DNA of 64,000 nucleotides from Christensenellaceae bacterium Phil7. GTDB taxonomy: Bacteria > Bacillota > Clostridia > Christensenellales > CAG-138. Positions 27,197-37,305 of the stretch are shown here, one piece after another; the stretch's first letter is position 1, and each line of letters begins with the position of its first letter. The position numbers and the translations under genes were made by a program. The stretch spans positions 206,658-270,657 of the forward strand of contig MSGV01000001.1 in the NCBI GenBank assembly GCA_001940845.1, given 5' to 3'. A model generated the notes under the pieces. It was not told the origin of the DNA, searched no databases, and was given only the letters and a program-made list of their open reading frames with translations.

Positions 27197-28546
27197 TTAT
27201 GATAGCGATGATTTATCCAAAGCTTTAGACCGCTTAATGCGTATGATGATAAAAAGCGCGAGCAGGGATACAAGAACCGCTGTAATGGGAGAATTCAGCC
27301 AAAGGCCGTTCAGCTTGAGCGGGTGCAGTGCAGCAAGCAGCAGCACAGGGAAAATAAAAGCATTTGCAACGGAAAGGATCGTTGCAGGCATTGGCTTGTC
27401 AAGCGCTATAAGAAAGCTCTGAATTGCAAAGCCAAACCATCTCGTCAGGTATGTGAGGCTGAATATTCGCATTGCGTGAGCCGCCATTGAAAGCAAGTGC
27501 CTCTCTCCTTCCTTTAAGAATAATGATGCTATCTGCTCCGGGAAAAGAAGCATCACTCCAGTTCCAAGGAGCGATATGACTGCACCTACGGTGAGACAGC
27601 ATTTTTCCATATCCAAAACTCGTTTTGAATTGCCTGCACCATAGTTATATCCTATTGCCGGCTGCATTGAATCGCATGCTCCATAAAGAATTTGCTGCAG
27701 CACATCTCCGCCGTATAGGAGGATGCCATAAACGCTGACGGCATTCTGTCCGCCTTCTTTCAGCAAGGCCATATTCATTATGACTGAGGTAAGCCTGGCA
27801 GCAATATTGCTTAAAAATATTGGGCTTCCGCTGGAAACTATTTGTTTTATCATGCTGAAGCTGAATCGGGGTCTGCAAAAACGCAGGGGAAGCTTCCTGC
27901 ATAAAAATGGATACAGCGCAATAGCAGCGCAGACCATAATTCCAAAGGATACGGCAAAAGCGGAGCCTCCAATATCCATTTTTAAGACGCCGATGCAAAG
28001 GTATTCCATTCCCAGTATGATGATCGACATTGCAATATTGAGGAGCATGCTGCCCTTGATGCGCCCGCATATTCTCAAATAATTATCGACAGCAAACATG
28101 ATGGTTGTGAACGGTGAAAATATTGCGTAAGTTCGTATATAGCGCACTGCAAGTGCTGCCAATTCGCCCTCGGCCCCGATAATATTCATTAACAAAGGGG
28201 CAAAAAAATAGAGAATTGCACCCATGAATACCCCTGTTGCGAAAATCATGATGCATGCACATGTAAAATAATTATTCGCATCTTCATCCTGTTTTTTGCC
28301 AAGCGCAATGGAGATGGGCACCGACGAGCCGACCCCGATCAGATCTGCAAGCGAGAAATTTATCAGAACAAACGGAAAGGCAAGATTCAATGCGGCAAAA
28401 GCGGTTTCACCCAATAGCCTTCCGACAAAGATTCCGTCGAATATCCCCCATAACGAGGAAGCGATCATGCTTATAGCTCCGGGTATCGCAACCGTTAAAT
28501 ATAGTTTCAATGGCGTGTTTTCAGTGTATAATCCAAAATTATTCAT
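27197..28546 (-). CDS. MATE-family multidrug efflux transporter
   Basis: A 449-residue membrane protein with 12 predicted helices in two similar halves, as in MATE (NorM/DinF) cation-antiporting drug exporters. Family-like segments include PGAISMIASSLWGIFDGIFVGR at the N-terminus, DLIGVGSSVPISIALGK and GACDSMQPAIGYNYGAG at the start of the second half. It overlaps the upstream marR gene by 8 bases, so the regulator and pump are translated from one message and both should respond to the MarR ligand. Confidence 0.92.
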   Translation of the reverse strand: MNNFGLYTENTPLKLYLTVAIPGAISMIASSLWGIFDGIFVGRLLGETAFAALNLAFPFVLINFSLADLIGVGSSVPISIALGKKQDEDANNYFTCACIMIFATGVFMGAILYFFAPLLMNIIGAEGELAALAVRYIRTYAIFSPFTTIMFAVDNYLRICGRIKGSMLLNIAMSIIILGMEYLCIGVLKMDIGGSAFAVSFGIMVCAAIALYPFLCRKLPLRFCRPRFSFSMIKQIVSSGSPIFLSNIAARLTSVIMNMALLKEGGQNAVSVYGILLYGGDVLQQILYGACDSMQPAIGYNYGAGNSKRVLDMEKCCLTVGAVISLLGTGVMLLFPEQIASLFLKEGERHLLSMAAHAMRIFSLTYLTRWFGFAIQSFLIALDKPMPATILSVANAFIFPVLLLAALHPLKLNGLWLNSPITAVLVSLLALFIIIRIKRSKALDKSSLS

Positions 28547-28997
28547 TTTTTCTCCTTTCTTTTAGTATCAAAAGATTATTTTTCAGCATATCGGTATGCT
28601 TACGAAAAAGCCGGAGGAAGGTCCTCTGCTCCTGCTCCGTGAGACTGCCCATGGTCATTGCCTCGATCTCCATTACCCTATCCACCGTTTTTTCTGCAAG
28701 CTGTTCACCCTTATCAGTTAAAAGGATCAATTTCTTTCTTCTGTCTGCTATGCTGCGAAGCATCACATAGCCTTCATCCTTAAGCTTCATCAATGCTGAA
28801 TTCACTGTTTGCGGGGGAAATGAGATCATGCTTACTATATCGCTTTGAGTCATCTCGCTGCAGGATTCGCGCAGCGTGTACAATATCCAGAAAGCACTGT
28901 CGGAAAGCCCTACCGCTTTGGCAGCATCATGATAACTCTTATCGAGATCCTTGAATATTCCGTTATATTCCGCAAGCAGTTCATTGATCTTAAACAT
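28539..28997 (-). CDS. MarR-family transcriptional regulator of the MATE pump
   Basis: A 152-residue winged-helix protein: MTQSDIVSMISFPPQTVNSA is the recognition helix region and RSIADRRKKLILLTDKGE the wing. I chose the ATG at 28997 because GTGGAGG lies 8 bases upstream; the frame upstream is open only by chance and would cover the promoter. Two palindromes at the promoter (29019-29062) predict autorepression. Family members release DNA on binding phenolic or drug-like ligands. Confidence 0.92.
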   Translation of the reverse strand: MFKINELLAEYNGIFKDLDKSYHDAAKAVGLSDSAFWILYTLRESCSEMTQSDIVSMISFPPQTVNSALMKLKDEGYVMLRSIADRRKKLILLTDKGEQLAEKTVDRVMEIEAMTMGSLTEQEQRTFLRLFRKHTDMLKNNLLILKERRKNE

Positions 28998-29018
28998 CTC
29001 AATATCCTCCACAAACAT

Positions 29019-29069
29019 AATCCGAAATCGGATGATATGAATTATACTCCGATTTCGGATTAAAGTCAA
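29019..29069 (-). promoter_or_regulatory. marR promoter with two ATCCGAAATCGGAT-type operators
   Basis: On the - strand TTGACT (29064-29069), 17 bases, TATAAT (29041-29046). One 14-15-bp palindrome fills the spacer (29048-29062) and a second inverted copy lies just after the start point (29019-29033). This is a classical steric autorepression design. Confidence 0.85.
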
Positions 29070-29165
29070 GTTCGAAGTGATATATGAACTGAGGCATAAA
29101 AAAGAGAGCATATGTCATTTAGGGCTGTCTTGAATGGTAACTGATTGACGGCTAAAATAGGCTTA

Positions 29166-29212
29166 TGAAAAAATGAAAGACCCGCCCGGCGGTTTGACCT
29201 GCCAGGCGAGCC
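29166..29212 (-). terminator. Terminator at the end of the B12-riboswitch operon
   Basis: A GC-rich imperfect stem (GGCTCGCCTGGCAGGT / ACCGCCGGGCGGGTC, - strand) followed by TTTCATTTTTTC, about 22 bases after the dockerin gene stop. Confidence 0.7.
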
Positions 29213-29233
29213 TGATCTGCCGTGGACCGGCGC

Positions 29234-32200
29234 TTATTTTTTAATATTGGATTGAGACAAAGCGCGCACATTCAGAACTATGCGGAATAGGATGATGGCA
29301 TCATTCATATTATGTGAACCGTCGCCATCGATATCTATCACTATGGGATTGATATCAGGCTGTAAGCTGAGGACATAGCGCATAACGAGAATGACATCGA
29401 CCATGGTCAATTTTCCATCGCTATCTGCATCGCCAAGCATACGGTATTCGGCAGTAACCGTCATATCGGCAGTAACGGCAGTGAACTCGGAATCCCAACC
29501 GATGAATACATAGCCGTCATGTGCTGGTGCAGCCGGAGCATTTGCAGCGCTGCCATACAAAACCTCCTGAGTGGCTATGGTGCTGCCGGTAAGCCCATCG
29601 ATAAAGGTGACGATACAGCTATTATTAAAGTCTAGCGTCGCATTGAGCACGATGTTCTCCGCAGGCATTACCGCAGGAATATTCCAGCCTGAGAAGATGC
29701 AGCCATCCGGGACTTCATATTCAGGCGCAGGTATGCTGGCGCCCGGCTCACAGGTTATGACCGCATAGATCTCACCATTGATGGTAAAGGTTGCGGTGTA
29801 TCCTATTTGGAGCTGAACTATGCCGATGGGAGCGTGATATTCAATGCCGGCAGTTCCATTTTCATCGTGATACATGGTTATAGGGTAGCTTACCTGGAAC
29901 TCAGTATCGTTGATAGTGAGCGGAGCTGCGGAGTAGGCAACATATTCCGTAACATCCCTTGAAAGCCCATTCGCAAAATGTGCAATGACGGTCATTCCAT
30001 CCGGCTCAAAAGCTGAACCAATAGAATATATGGTCTTTGAGGGAGGGGAGGCAATTTCAATCTCGGTAATAGTACTGCCCAGCGCCATGAGATATGCGGA
30101 ATCGTTCTTAAAATAGATCGTGCCATCGCTATCGACTATGGGGCTGCATATCGCATACTGAGCCTGTGCACCATCGGGCGTAAAGAGCGCGGGTGCGACA
30201 TCATAGCTGACTCCCTGGTATGTTTCACTGGTCAATTCTATCGGGCGGGTCTGATTTGCCTTATCCTTAATGATTCTCAGCTTGCCTGGAGTAAAATTAT
30301 CCAAGAAATAGACATATACATAGCCGTCCTCTGTTTCATATGCCGTGGTCAGAATACCACTAGTCTGTGGATAGCCTTGGGTTCGCACGCTGTAAGCGAT
30401 GGACATCGAATGCAGATCCAATACGGTTATATTGTGGCCGGAATACTGCCCAAATTGAGATGTTCCGGAAACGCCGATATATGCTCTGCCATTATAAATG
30501 GTTGGGGTGCAGGTACTCATGGCAGGGTTATTCGAATCATTTGAATAGCTGCGTAGCTTTATGAAGCGAAGACTTCCCCTTGCAAAACGGTTTCCCTGTA
30601 TGCGAACCCCATAAAAGTAACCGCCCTTTGTTGTAAAATAATAAGCATTTGTCTCGATATCGTAGGTTATGGAGCTGCGCGCATCCCCTGCATGGGGCAG
30701 TATCAGCTTATCGAGCAGCCTTCCGGTGCGGGTATCGAGCATGAGGATGCTTGCATAGCCGGTGGTATAGCCGGATTCGCCATCATCGGTAGTAATCATT
30801 ACAAAATCATCACATATATATGCTCCGGTCCAGTAAAAGCCGCCCTTGGAGATATAACGCCAAGAAGCAAGCTTTGCTTCATTTCCAAGTCTGCCATTTT
30901 CATCGGTAACGGAAATGCAAACGAAGCTTGCATCGCTTGTTTCGCTCTTCCAGAAGCCGGTATAGATGTATCCATCGTGATAAGTGATGGGGCAATTTGG
31001 CTGCCCGCCAAGCGGGTCGGTATAGATCCACAGGGATTGAAGCGTTTCTGCATCAAAGGCTTGAACGCGGCCATTTGAAAGCCCAACGAATATCATTCCA
31101 TCCGCATATGTGGGCGGATTTATAGCAAAGCTGGAGCTGCCTGCCATGCTTCCTTCGCATATGGTTTCTCCGGTATGCTTATCAACCCTATATATTCTGG
31201 TTCCTGCATATAGGAAGAGATCATCATCAACGATTATTGGGCAGCTGCATGCATTGCCGGAATAGCCTTCGCCAAATTGTTCTGCCCAGTATAAGACGGA
31301 TTCATCACTGGAAATGGGCATACGATAATCCACCACACCATTGTTATTATTATCCGCACGGAAGGAAGGCCATTGAGCGGGAAGGTCGTTTGGCTGCTGT
31401 GCGGTGGAGGGTCTGAGCGAAACATTTATGGTGACTGCGGTTTCGGATTCGACCGGAATGTATTCTGCGCAATTGAGTCCTATATAGCCATTGGCGGTGA
31501 CGTTGTAACTATATCTCAATCCGGGCATGAGGCTGAAGGATCCATCAGCATTGGCCTCAACGATCCTTCCCGTGCTGCTCTCGAGCATGAAGATTATGGC
31601 ATCCAAGGGATCGGTATTAAATATAACGCGTGTTGGCAGATGCTTTTTAATATGCAGCGTATATGTGGATGATATCGAAGCAGGGTCGCTATGATGAATC
31701 TCTATCGCGATGGTCTCATTCGTCAGTTCAGTGTTAAGAGGTAGGTTTACGATGGATATATCATCAAAACGAATGCCATTTATAAGCGCATAGTAGCCGC
31801 CCTGATTCGGCGCACCGCTGTCCGTACTGTTGAATGCGGAGATCAGCGTAAGCTCATCGATACCGGAGGAAAGGTCCAAATAGTATTCGGTTCTGTCCCG
31901 ATCATATGAAACGATATTTCCGGTCGAATCCATGAGAGAAATTGAGTTTTCACCTTGACGAACCTCCAGTGAATTGAGGCTTAATCGCCTAACAGCCTTC
32001 ATAACATAGTCCTGATAATAGGTAACGGAGCCGGTTTGTTTGCTCAAACGCATGGTAAGCTGATTGGAGAACCCTCCGTTCGAAAGAAACTGACCACATG
32101 CGATCGGAGTTGTTCCGGAGATCAGCTTATCCATAGGATTGCCATTTGTGGAAGGATTTGAAGTCTGTGCGGAGTATATGGCATGTACCTCATATTCGGT

Positions 32201-32866
32201 ATCGGAGGTCTCGGCAAGAACATACATATTTGTGTTCCTATCGGAAAGCTCAATTATGTATTCATGAGTATTAATTGCGAATTCGGGCGAAATCGCATAA
32301 GCTACTGCGGTATTGATATTCCGACCGCTGTAAGCTCCAAAATCGATAAGCTTCGGCTGTGTATCCGGTTTTGCAGTATGGATAGTACCCTCCTCTGGCA
32401 TGAATTGCGCCAAGGCGTGGTAATAGTCGGCAGATGTCGTAATATAGGTATACTGTTCGCGGGGGACAAGGCTATAGGTGAGCGTATGGGAGCCATTTGG
32501 ATTTTCAAATTCGGAATCGGGCATTATCAGGCTGCCGGCAGCGTTGAATACCTCAACGGAGGTATCAGACGGCACCTCAAGATTCACCTGCTTGGATTTA
32601 ATAGGCTCAATAGTCGGAGAATAGGTATCGTTTTCCGAGGGTAATGGATCGGTTACGGCATCCTGTGAACCGCTGTTTTTGAGCGTATCCCCATGTCCAT
32701 ATGGTACACGAACAGGCGGTATGATGGTTTCAGAAGCGTTGGAAGAGCTCCTGCGATCGGTGCTTTCGAGTGCGTTTATACTCATTGCAAGCACAGTATT
32801 GCCGCATATGCATAGCATAATGATGCTGAGCAGTGCAGCCAATATTCTTTTAATTGAAGTTTTCAC
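29234..32866 (-). CDS. Secreted multidomain protein: PQQ-type beta-propeller, Ig-like, InlB-type repeat, dockerin
   Basis: A 1,210-residue exported protein with an N-terminal signal peptide ending near TVLAMS. In order: linker and cadherin-like beta domain, a PEGA/carboxypeptidase-regulatory-like domain (~430-500), a PQQ/quinoprotein-type beta-propeller (~515-940; repeated GxIYxVDKHTGE and DGYIYTGF-like blades), a bacterial Ig-like domain (~955-1030), InlB/Flg_new-type repeats (YVFIGWDSEF) and a type I dockerin at the C-terminus with two calcium-loop repeats (DADSDGKLTMVDVILVMRYV, DIDGDGSHNMNDAIILFRIV). The GTG at 32866 follows AAAGGAGG. It is the last gene of the B12-riboswitch operon, 25 bases after the transglutaminase-like gene. 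Confidence 0.85.
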   Translation of the reverse strand: MKTSIKRILAALLSIIMLCICGNTVLAMSINALESTDRRSSSNASETIIPPVRVPYGHGDTLKNSGSQDAVTDPLPSENDTYSPTIEPIKSKQVNLEVPSDTSVEVFNAAGSLIMPDSEFENPNGSHTLTYSLVPREQYTYITTSADYYHALAQFMPEEGTIHTAKPDTQPKLIDFGAYSGRNINTAVAYAISPEFAINTHEYIIELSDRNTNMYVLAETSDTEYEVHAIYSAQTSNPSTNGNPMDKLISGTTPIACGQFLSNGGFSNQLTMRLSKQTGSVTYYQDYVMKAVRRLSLNSLEVRQGENSISLMDSTGNIVSYDRDRTEYYLDLSSGIDELTLISAFNSTDSGAPNQGGYYALINGIRFDDISIVNLPLNTELTNETIAIEIHHSDPASISSTYTLHIKKHLPTRVIFNTDPLDAIIFMLESSTGRIVEANADGSFSLMPGLRYSYNVTANGYIGLNCAEYIPVESETAVTINVSLRPSTAQQPNDLPAQWPSFRADNNNNGVVDYRMPISSDESVLYWAEQFGEGYSGNACSCPIIVDDDLFLYAGTRIYRVDKHTGETICEGSMAGSSSFAINPPTYADGMIFVGLSNGRVQAFDAETLQSLWIYTDPLGGQPNCPITYHDGYIYTGFWKSETSDASFVCISVTDENGRLGNEAKLASWRYISKGGFYWTGAYICDDFVMITTDDGESGYTTGYASILMLDTRTGRLLDKLILPHAGDARSSITYDIETNAYYFTTKGGYFYGVRIQGNRFARGSLRFIKLRSYSNDSNNPAMSTCTPTIYNGRAYIGVSGTSQFGQYSGHNITVLDLHSMSIAYSVRTQGYPQTSGILTTAYETEDGYVYVYFLDNFTPGKLRIIKDKANQTRPIELTSETYQGVSYDVAPALFTPDGAQAQYAICSPIVDSDGTIYFKNDSAYLMALGSTITEIEIASPPSKTIYSIGSAFEPDGMTVIAHFANGLSRDVTEYVAYSAAPLTINDTEFQVSYPITMYHDENGTAGIEYHAPIGIVQLQIGYTATFTINGEIYAVITCEPGASIPAPEYEVPDGCIFSGWNIPAVMPAENIVLNATLDFNNSCIVTFIDGLTGSTIATQEVLYGSAANAPAAPAHDGYVFIGWDSEFTAVTADMTVTAEYRMLGDADSDGKLTMVDVILVMRYVLSLQPDINPIVIDIDGDGSHNMNDAIILFRIVLNVRALSQSNIKK

Positions 32867-32891
32867 TGAAATACCTCCTTTTGAAAACAAT

Positions 32892-35198
32892 TTATATATA
32901 TAAGCAGGCGATAAAACGATCATACAAACGTTTTATGAAATTTCGCCTTTGCTTGCATTCACGGATCACGGTCCGCATGAATTCAGCCATTGCAGTACGC
33001 TTTGATTCGTTCATAATATGATTACTGAAAATTGCTTCGAGATTGATATTATGAATTTCCTCGGGAATTATTATAAAATTCGACTTTGTGCGCTCTATAA
33101 GCATCGTGCAGTAGCCATAGCGCAGTGTGATAGCCTCATTATTATCAGCCTCCTTCATTTGCCGCAGCCTTTTGCGAAGACGAAGCCTAAAAAATACGGT
33201 TCGAAAGGTGAATGCGAGCATAAGAAAGCTGAGCAGTATTATCGCAATGAGCCAAAAGTAATTAGCCGGATGTTTATTATCGGGTCTATTGGGCCGAACC
33301 AGCGGCACAATAGACAGATTATCATTTTGGTATTGCTGCTCCTCGCCGGGCGCATCGTCCGGAGCAGTTTCGCCAGCATTCATAATCGGCAATTCGCTTT
33401 TATCGATATAGCCCGGAGTTATATCGAATGGAACCCAGCCTATGCCGTCCAGGTAGTATTCAGCCCAGGCGTGAGCATCATTTTCGGTTAAAACCAAGGC
33501 ATTGCCGGCAACATAATTCCTGGCCTGTTTCTCTGTCAGCAGGTAGCCTTCAACATAACGGGCGGGTACGCCGAAATATCTCAGCATCATGGCGGCGCAG
33601 GTTGCATAGTGAACGCTATAGCCACTTTTTCCGAGCTCCAGAACATAGGCGATGAAATCATTATCGCCGCAGGGGGTATTGGCAGCTTCGTTATAGGTGA
33701 GCTCCGTTTCGAGTGCTGCCATGATTTTTTCGGTTATCTGGGTGAGCGTCATAGCATCGGGAGAATCGCCGAAGAGCTCCGCAAATATTGAACGTACTTC
33801 GGGTGTTAGCTGCAAATAATTTTCGTATACAAATTCGGCATACGCCCGTTCGCAGGATAGATAAAGCTTTACCGAGAGCTGTTCCTGAGCATCTGCTGTT
33901 TTACTCTGAAGTGCAAAGCGATTTGATGCCTCAGGGCACAGGGCAATACTGAGGACGGAGCTCTCATTTTTCGGCAGATTATATTTATCTGCAAATACAA
34001 TTGCGTCACCTATAAGCGTATCATCAAGATAATTGCCCTTAATGGCTTGGTATGGCAGATACATATATCGTTTACAGGCCGAAATGTTGGTGATTTCCAT
34101 GCTGCGTTCAGAATAATCCAATGCACCGGCGGCTTCCAGTGCTGATGCGGCCTCTGCTGAGGTGACCTGGCCATAGAAGCCATTTTCATGAAGCCAGTAG
34201 AATAATCCATATTGCTTGGAAAGCGAAGCATTATCGAGGCTTGTCCAACCATGTCCGGTATAGATCTCACCAACCATTCCTCTGAAATATAGCCTTTCAG
34301 CCGCCAATGCTTCGCTGCTTTTTATGGAAAGTGCAGGTGTGGAAGAGTTTTTCCAACCGTTTAGATCTTTCAGCTTGCCTTCAGGCATGGATGCGGTGCT
34401 GCTATCGTACTTAATTTTATGAAGCAGTGTAAATGCATTTTCACATATAGCGGCGGTACCCATATTCGTAAAAGGCAGGCATAAGACAACTGCAAAAGCG
34501 GTGATTGAAAGCGCAGAGAGCAGACCCAAAAAGCTTTTTGAACTCTCTTTGGGCACCGCATATCCGCCAAGCTGCGAACATCTTAATACAGCAGCAAGTA
34601 AAACGCCTGTGAATAATAGGAATGCCCCAGAGGATGAACTGAATATACCGGCAAGCGAGCACGTTAGTATGATACCGGAGAACAGCAGCAGTGGATAATC
34701 CCGCTTTGAAAGGAGCAGAAGACATAAGATCAGAGAAACGATCAGTCCGGCACATAGCAGCAGTGGGATAGATCGAAATTCATCAATATCAACGTATCTG
34801 AGATGAATATGCCCGGTCAATTCAGTCAGGCGATCGGCAAAATCATTTTTGAGGGCTCCTATGCTGTTCGGATCGGTATTCAATCCGATTATGAGCAGGA
34901 GCGAAGCCAATATGCATATGAAAAGTATGCCGATGCTGCGCCATTTTCCTGCGAGAAGGATATTCAGCCCGCAACATAGTGGGAGCAGAATCGCCAGTGC
35001 CACCCAGACATTAAGCTGTATGGAGGGAAAGAGCGAAAAGATAAGGAGAATCATTCCCGACAGCATCAGCATGGCGGCAATATTGCGCAGCAGGAACAGA
35101 CAGGGAGCTTTTCGAGCCATATAAAGGCTTTGTAAAGTCTCATTTTGCTCGAGAACATCAGAAACAACGATATTATGTTTGAAATTATCCTTTTTCAT
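32892..35198 (-). CDS. Membrane transglutaminase-like protein
   Basis: A 768-residue protein with five to six N-terminal transmembrane helices (to about residue 250), an extracytoplasmic transglutaminase-core domain (~500-620), one more helix (~660-680) and a basic cytoplasmic tail. The triad is intact: Cys in HYATCAAMMLRYFGVPARYV, His in DAHAWAEYY, Asp in VPFDITPGY. This architecture (TgpA-type) is the usual neighbour of MoxR and DUF58 genes, in a membrane protein-maturation unit of unknown substrate. Its start overlaps the DUF58 stop by 4 bases. Confidence 0.9.
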   Translation of the reverse strand: MKKDNFKHNIVVSDVLEQNETLQSLYMARKAPCLFLLRNIAAMLMLSGMILLIFSLFPSIQLNVWVALAILLPLCCGLNILLAGKWRSIGILFICILASLLLIIGLNTDPNSIGALKNDFADRLTELTGHIHLRYVDIDEFRSIPLLLCAGLIVSLILCLLLLSKRDYPLLLFSGIILTCSLAGIFSSSSGAFLLFTGVLLAAVLRCSQLGGYAVPKESSKSFLGLLSALSITAFAVVLCLPFTNMGTAAICENAFTLLHKIKYDSSTASMPEGKLKDLNGWKNSSTPALSIKSSEALAAERLYFRGMVGEIYTGHGWTSLDNASLSKQYGLFYWLHENGFYGQVTSAEAASALEAAGALDYSERSMEITNISACKRYMYLPYQAIKGNYLDDTLIGDAIVFADKYNLPKNESSVLSIALCPEASNRFALQSKTADAQEQLSVKLYLSCERAYAEFVYENYLQLTPEVRSIFAELFGDSPDAMTLTQITEKIMAALETELTYNEAANTPCGDNDFIAYVLELGKSGYSVHYATCAAMMLRYFGVPARYVEGYLLTEKQARNYVAGNALVLTENDAHAWAEYYLDGIGWVPFDITPGYIDKSELPIMNAGETAPDDAPGEEQQYQNDNLSIVPLVRPNRPDNKHPANYFWLIAIILLSFLMLAFTFRTVFFRLRLRKRLRQMKEADNNEAITLRYGYCTMLIERTKSNFIIIPEEIHNINLEAIFSNHIMNESKRTAMAEFMRTVIRECKQRRNFIKRLYDRFIACLYI

Positions 35199-36334
35199 AG
35201 CTCCAAGTGGGATAACAGATCTCTGTAGTTTTCAGGCGTTAAGCAATGTGCTCCTTCGGCCAATGTCCCATTGGCTTCGGCGCAGAGCAGCATTGTAATT
35301 TCCGCATTTCCGCAGAAGGCCGCGGCTGCATCGGTGAAACGCTTGCCGCACCAGATGATTTTGCCGAAGCTTACTGCCCCATTTTGCTCGATATAGTTTG
35401 GATACGCATAATCATCGCGTGTACAACCCATAAGCCATTCTATGGCTTGCGGAAGCTGCATTTTGCTTTCCACCTTCATGAAACCGCAGATCCCCGATTG
35501 CGGACGTGAAATGGAAAAGACCATGCCGCTGTCCGATAGTATTCGGCATACGGATGCGGTTATTTCGGCAATGGCATCGCTTTCAGCGGCAGTGCAATCC
35601 GATGGGTTATCCATGCAAATGAGGAGAGAACGGAGCACCGGCATACTTGCTTCACGAACGATGAGCCTATCGAGCTTTCCGGAAAGCTTCCAGTGAATTT
35701 GCTTTAAGCTATCTCCTGGAACATAATCCCGAAGCTGCAAAACTTCCGAATAGTCATCGCCCCGAATTCCATCGGCATAGCTGTCATTATCCGGATTCGA
35801 TGGCGTGTAGCCGCTCTGTATGCGGAGCAATTCTGAAGTCTCAGGCAGCATTATGATAAACTGTTCGGCATTAGCTCGGGCATTTACATGAAAAATTCCC
35901 AGCATTTCAACCAATCTAAGCGAAGCAGCAGATATTTTCAGCTCTCCGCAGTGCTTGCTCGAAAGTTTGATTTTACGGCTGCTGCTTCCATATGCAGGGA
36001 TCAGCATGGCAATGGAATGTTCCATCGATTCGCCCGTCAGAATATTCTTGCAGGTTATCTCCAAAACCGCTCGCGGTATGGGAATTATGGAGGCATTCTT
36101 TATCTCAAATTCGCAAATAAAGCTTTCCCCTCTATTGCAGGTGGGGTTGATGCGTATTTTTACATCACATCGATCCCTTATAAGAAACTCAAGCAGCATA
36201 AACAGCGGGGGAGCAATGGATATGAAAACTGCAGCCACTAGCAGAAGGGGATTATTGCTTAAGGCATATAACGCAAAAAGCAGGGGCAGCGCAGCCAGCC
36301 ACAGAATGAGGCGCAGTATCTCTACAGCCTTCAT
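35195..36334 (-). CDS. DUF58 domain protein
   Basis: A 379-residue protein with two N-terminal transmembrane helices (5-42) and a soluble part. The DUF58 signature is visible: YTPSNPDNDSYADGIRGDDYSEVLQLRDYVPGD followed by LKQIHWKLSGKLDRLIVRE, near residues 175-230. DUF58 proteins are von Willebrand-A-like partners of MoxR AAA ATPases. The ATG overlaps the MoxR gene stop by 4 bases. Confidence 0.92.
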   Translation of the reverse strand: MKAVEILRLILWLAALPLLFALYALSNNPLLLVAAVFISIAPPLFMLLEFLIRDRCDVKIRINPTCNRGESFICEFEIKNASIIPIPRAVLEITCKNILTGESMEHSIAMLIPAYGSSSRKIKLSSKHCGELKISAASLRLVEMLGIFHVNARANAEQFIIMLPETSELLRIQSGYTPSNPDNDSYADGIRGDDYSEVLQLRDYVPGDSLKQIHWKLSGKLDRLIVREASMPVLRSLLICMDNPSDCTAAESDAIAEITASVCRILSDSGMVFSISRPQSGICGFMKVESKMQLPQAIEWLMGCTRDDYAYPNYIEQNGAVSFGKIIWCGKRFTDAAAAFCGNAEITMLLCAEANGTLAEGAHCLTPENYRDLLSHLEL

Positions 36335-37272
36335 AGAAGCGAGAATTCCCGAATATCGGGTTTTTTGCAGTCTGCAAGAATCTCTTCAGCTATAGTAAGC
36401 TCGCTGTAATCGCGCAGACGTGCTTTTGCATTCAAAATCAGTCTGTGACAGCAAACATCCGGAAAGACCTCTGCGGCATCATCGGGGATGACATAATCCC
36501 TCCCGTTCAGACAAGCATTGGCCTTTGCCGCACGGCATAGCGCAAGCGCTCCTCTGGGGCTCACGCCATATTGAACAAATTGATGGGAGCGTGTGCGTTC
36601 GATGAGTTCCGCAATGTAGGCGTAGGCGGCATCCGCAACATATATATTGCGAACATCGGATATGAGAGCGTTCAGTGATTTGATATCTGCCTGCGGAATA
36701 ATCGTATCAAGCGGATTCCCATGGTGCCTATCACGCATTATCTCTATCTGGCTGCTTCTATCCGGATAGCCCATGGAGAGTTTGACGAGAAAACGATCGA
36801 GCTGTGAGGTCGGAAGGAGCTGAGTTCCGGCGGAACCAATAGGATTTTCCGTAGCGATAACCATAAAGGGTTCCGGAAGCGGATGAGTCACTCCATCAAT
36901 AGTGACACTCCCCTCCTCCATTGCTTCCAGCAATGCGGCCTGAGTTTTGCTGGAGGTACGATTGATCTCATCCGCAAGCAACAGGTTTGTCATGACGGCT
37001 CCAGGCTTGTAGATTAGACCGCCGCTTTCCTTATCGTAAACAGAGAAGCCAAGAACATCCGATGGCATTGTATCCGATGTGAATTGTATGCGCTTGCAGT
37101 CCAATCCAAGCGTTCTTGCAAATGCGAGCGCCATGGTCGTCTTTCCTACTCCCGGCACATCTTCAAGCAGTATATGTCCCTGTGCCAGTATTGCCATAAG
37201 AACCTTTTTGATCATATCATCCTTGCCGACGATAGCCTTTTTGACCTCACGCTGTATGTCGTTTATAAGCAT
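36331..37272 (-). CDS. MoxR-family AAA ATPase
   Basis: A 313-residue AAA_3 chaperone-like ATPase: Walker A DVPGVGKTTMALAFA (about 37-51), Walker B LLLADEINRTSSKTQAALLEAMEE (~105-128), sensor 1 VIATENPIGSAGTQLLP, and the C-terminal lid domain with SPRGALALCRAAKA. MoxR ATPases act with DUF58/VWA proteins in maturing or inserting cofactors into extracytoplasmic or metal-dependent complexes. It lies 33 bases after the toroid lipoprotein gene. Confidence 0.94.
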   Translation of the reverse strand: MLINDIQREVKKAIVGKDDMIKKVLMAILAQGHILLEDVPGVGKTTMALAFARTLGLDCKRIQFTSDTMPSDVLGFSVYDKESGGLIYKPGAVMTNLLLADEINRTSSKTQAALLEAMEEGSVTIDGVTHPLPEPFMVIATENPIGSAGTQLLPTSQLDRFLVKLSMGYPDRSSQIEIMRDRHHGNPLDTIIPQADIKSLNALISDVRNIYVADAAYAYIAELIERTRSHQFVQYGVSPRGALALCRAAKANACLNGRDYVIPDDAAEVFPDVCCHRLILNAKARLRDYSELTIAEEILADCKKPDIREFSLL

Positions 37273-37305
37273 AATGAATACCTTTCCTTTTTCTTTTGAT
37301 GGATA

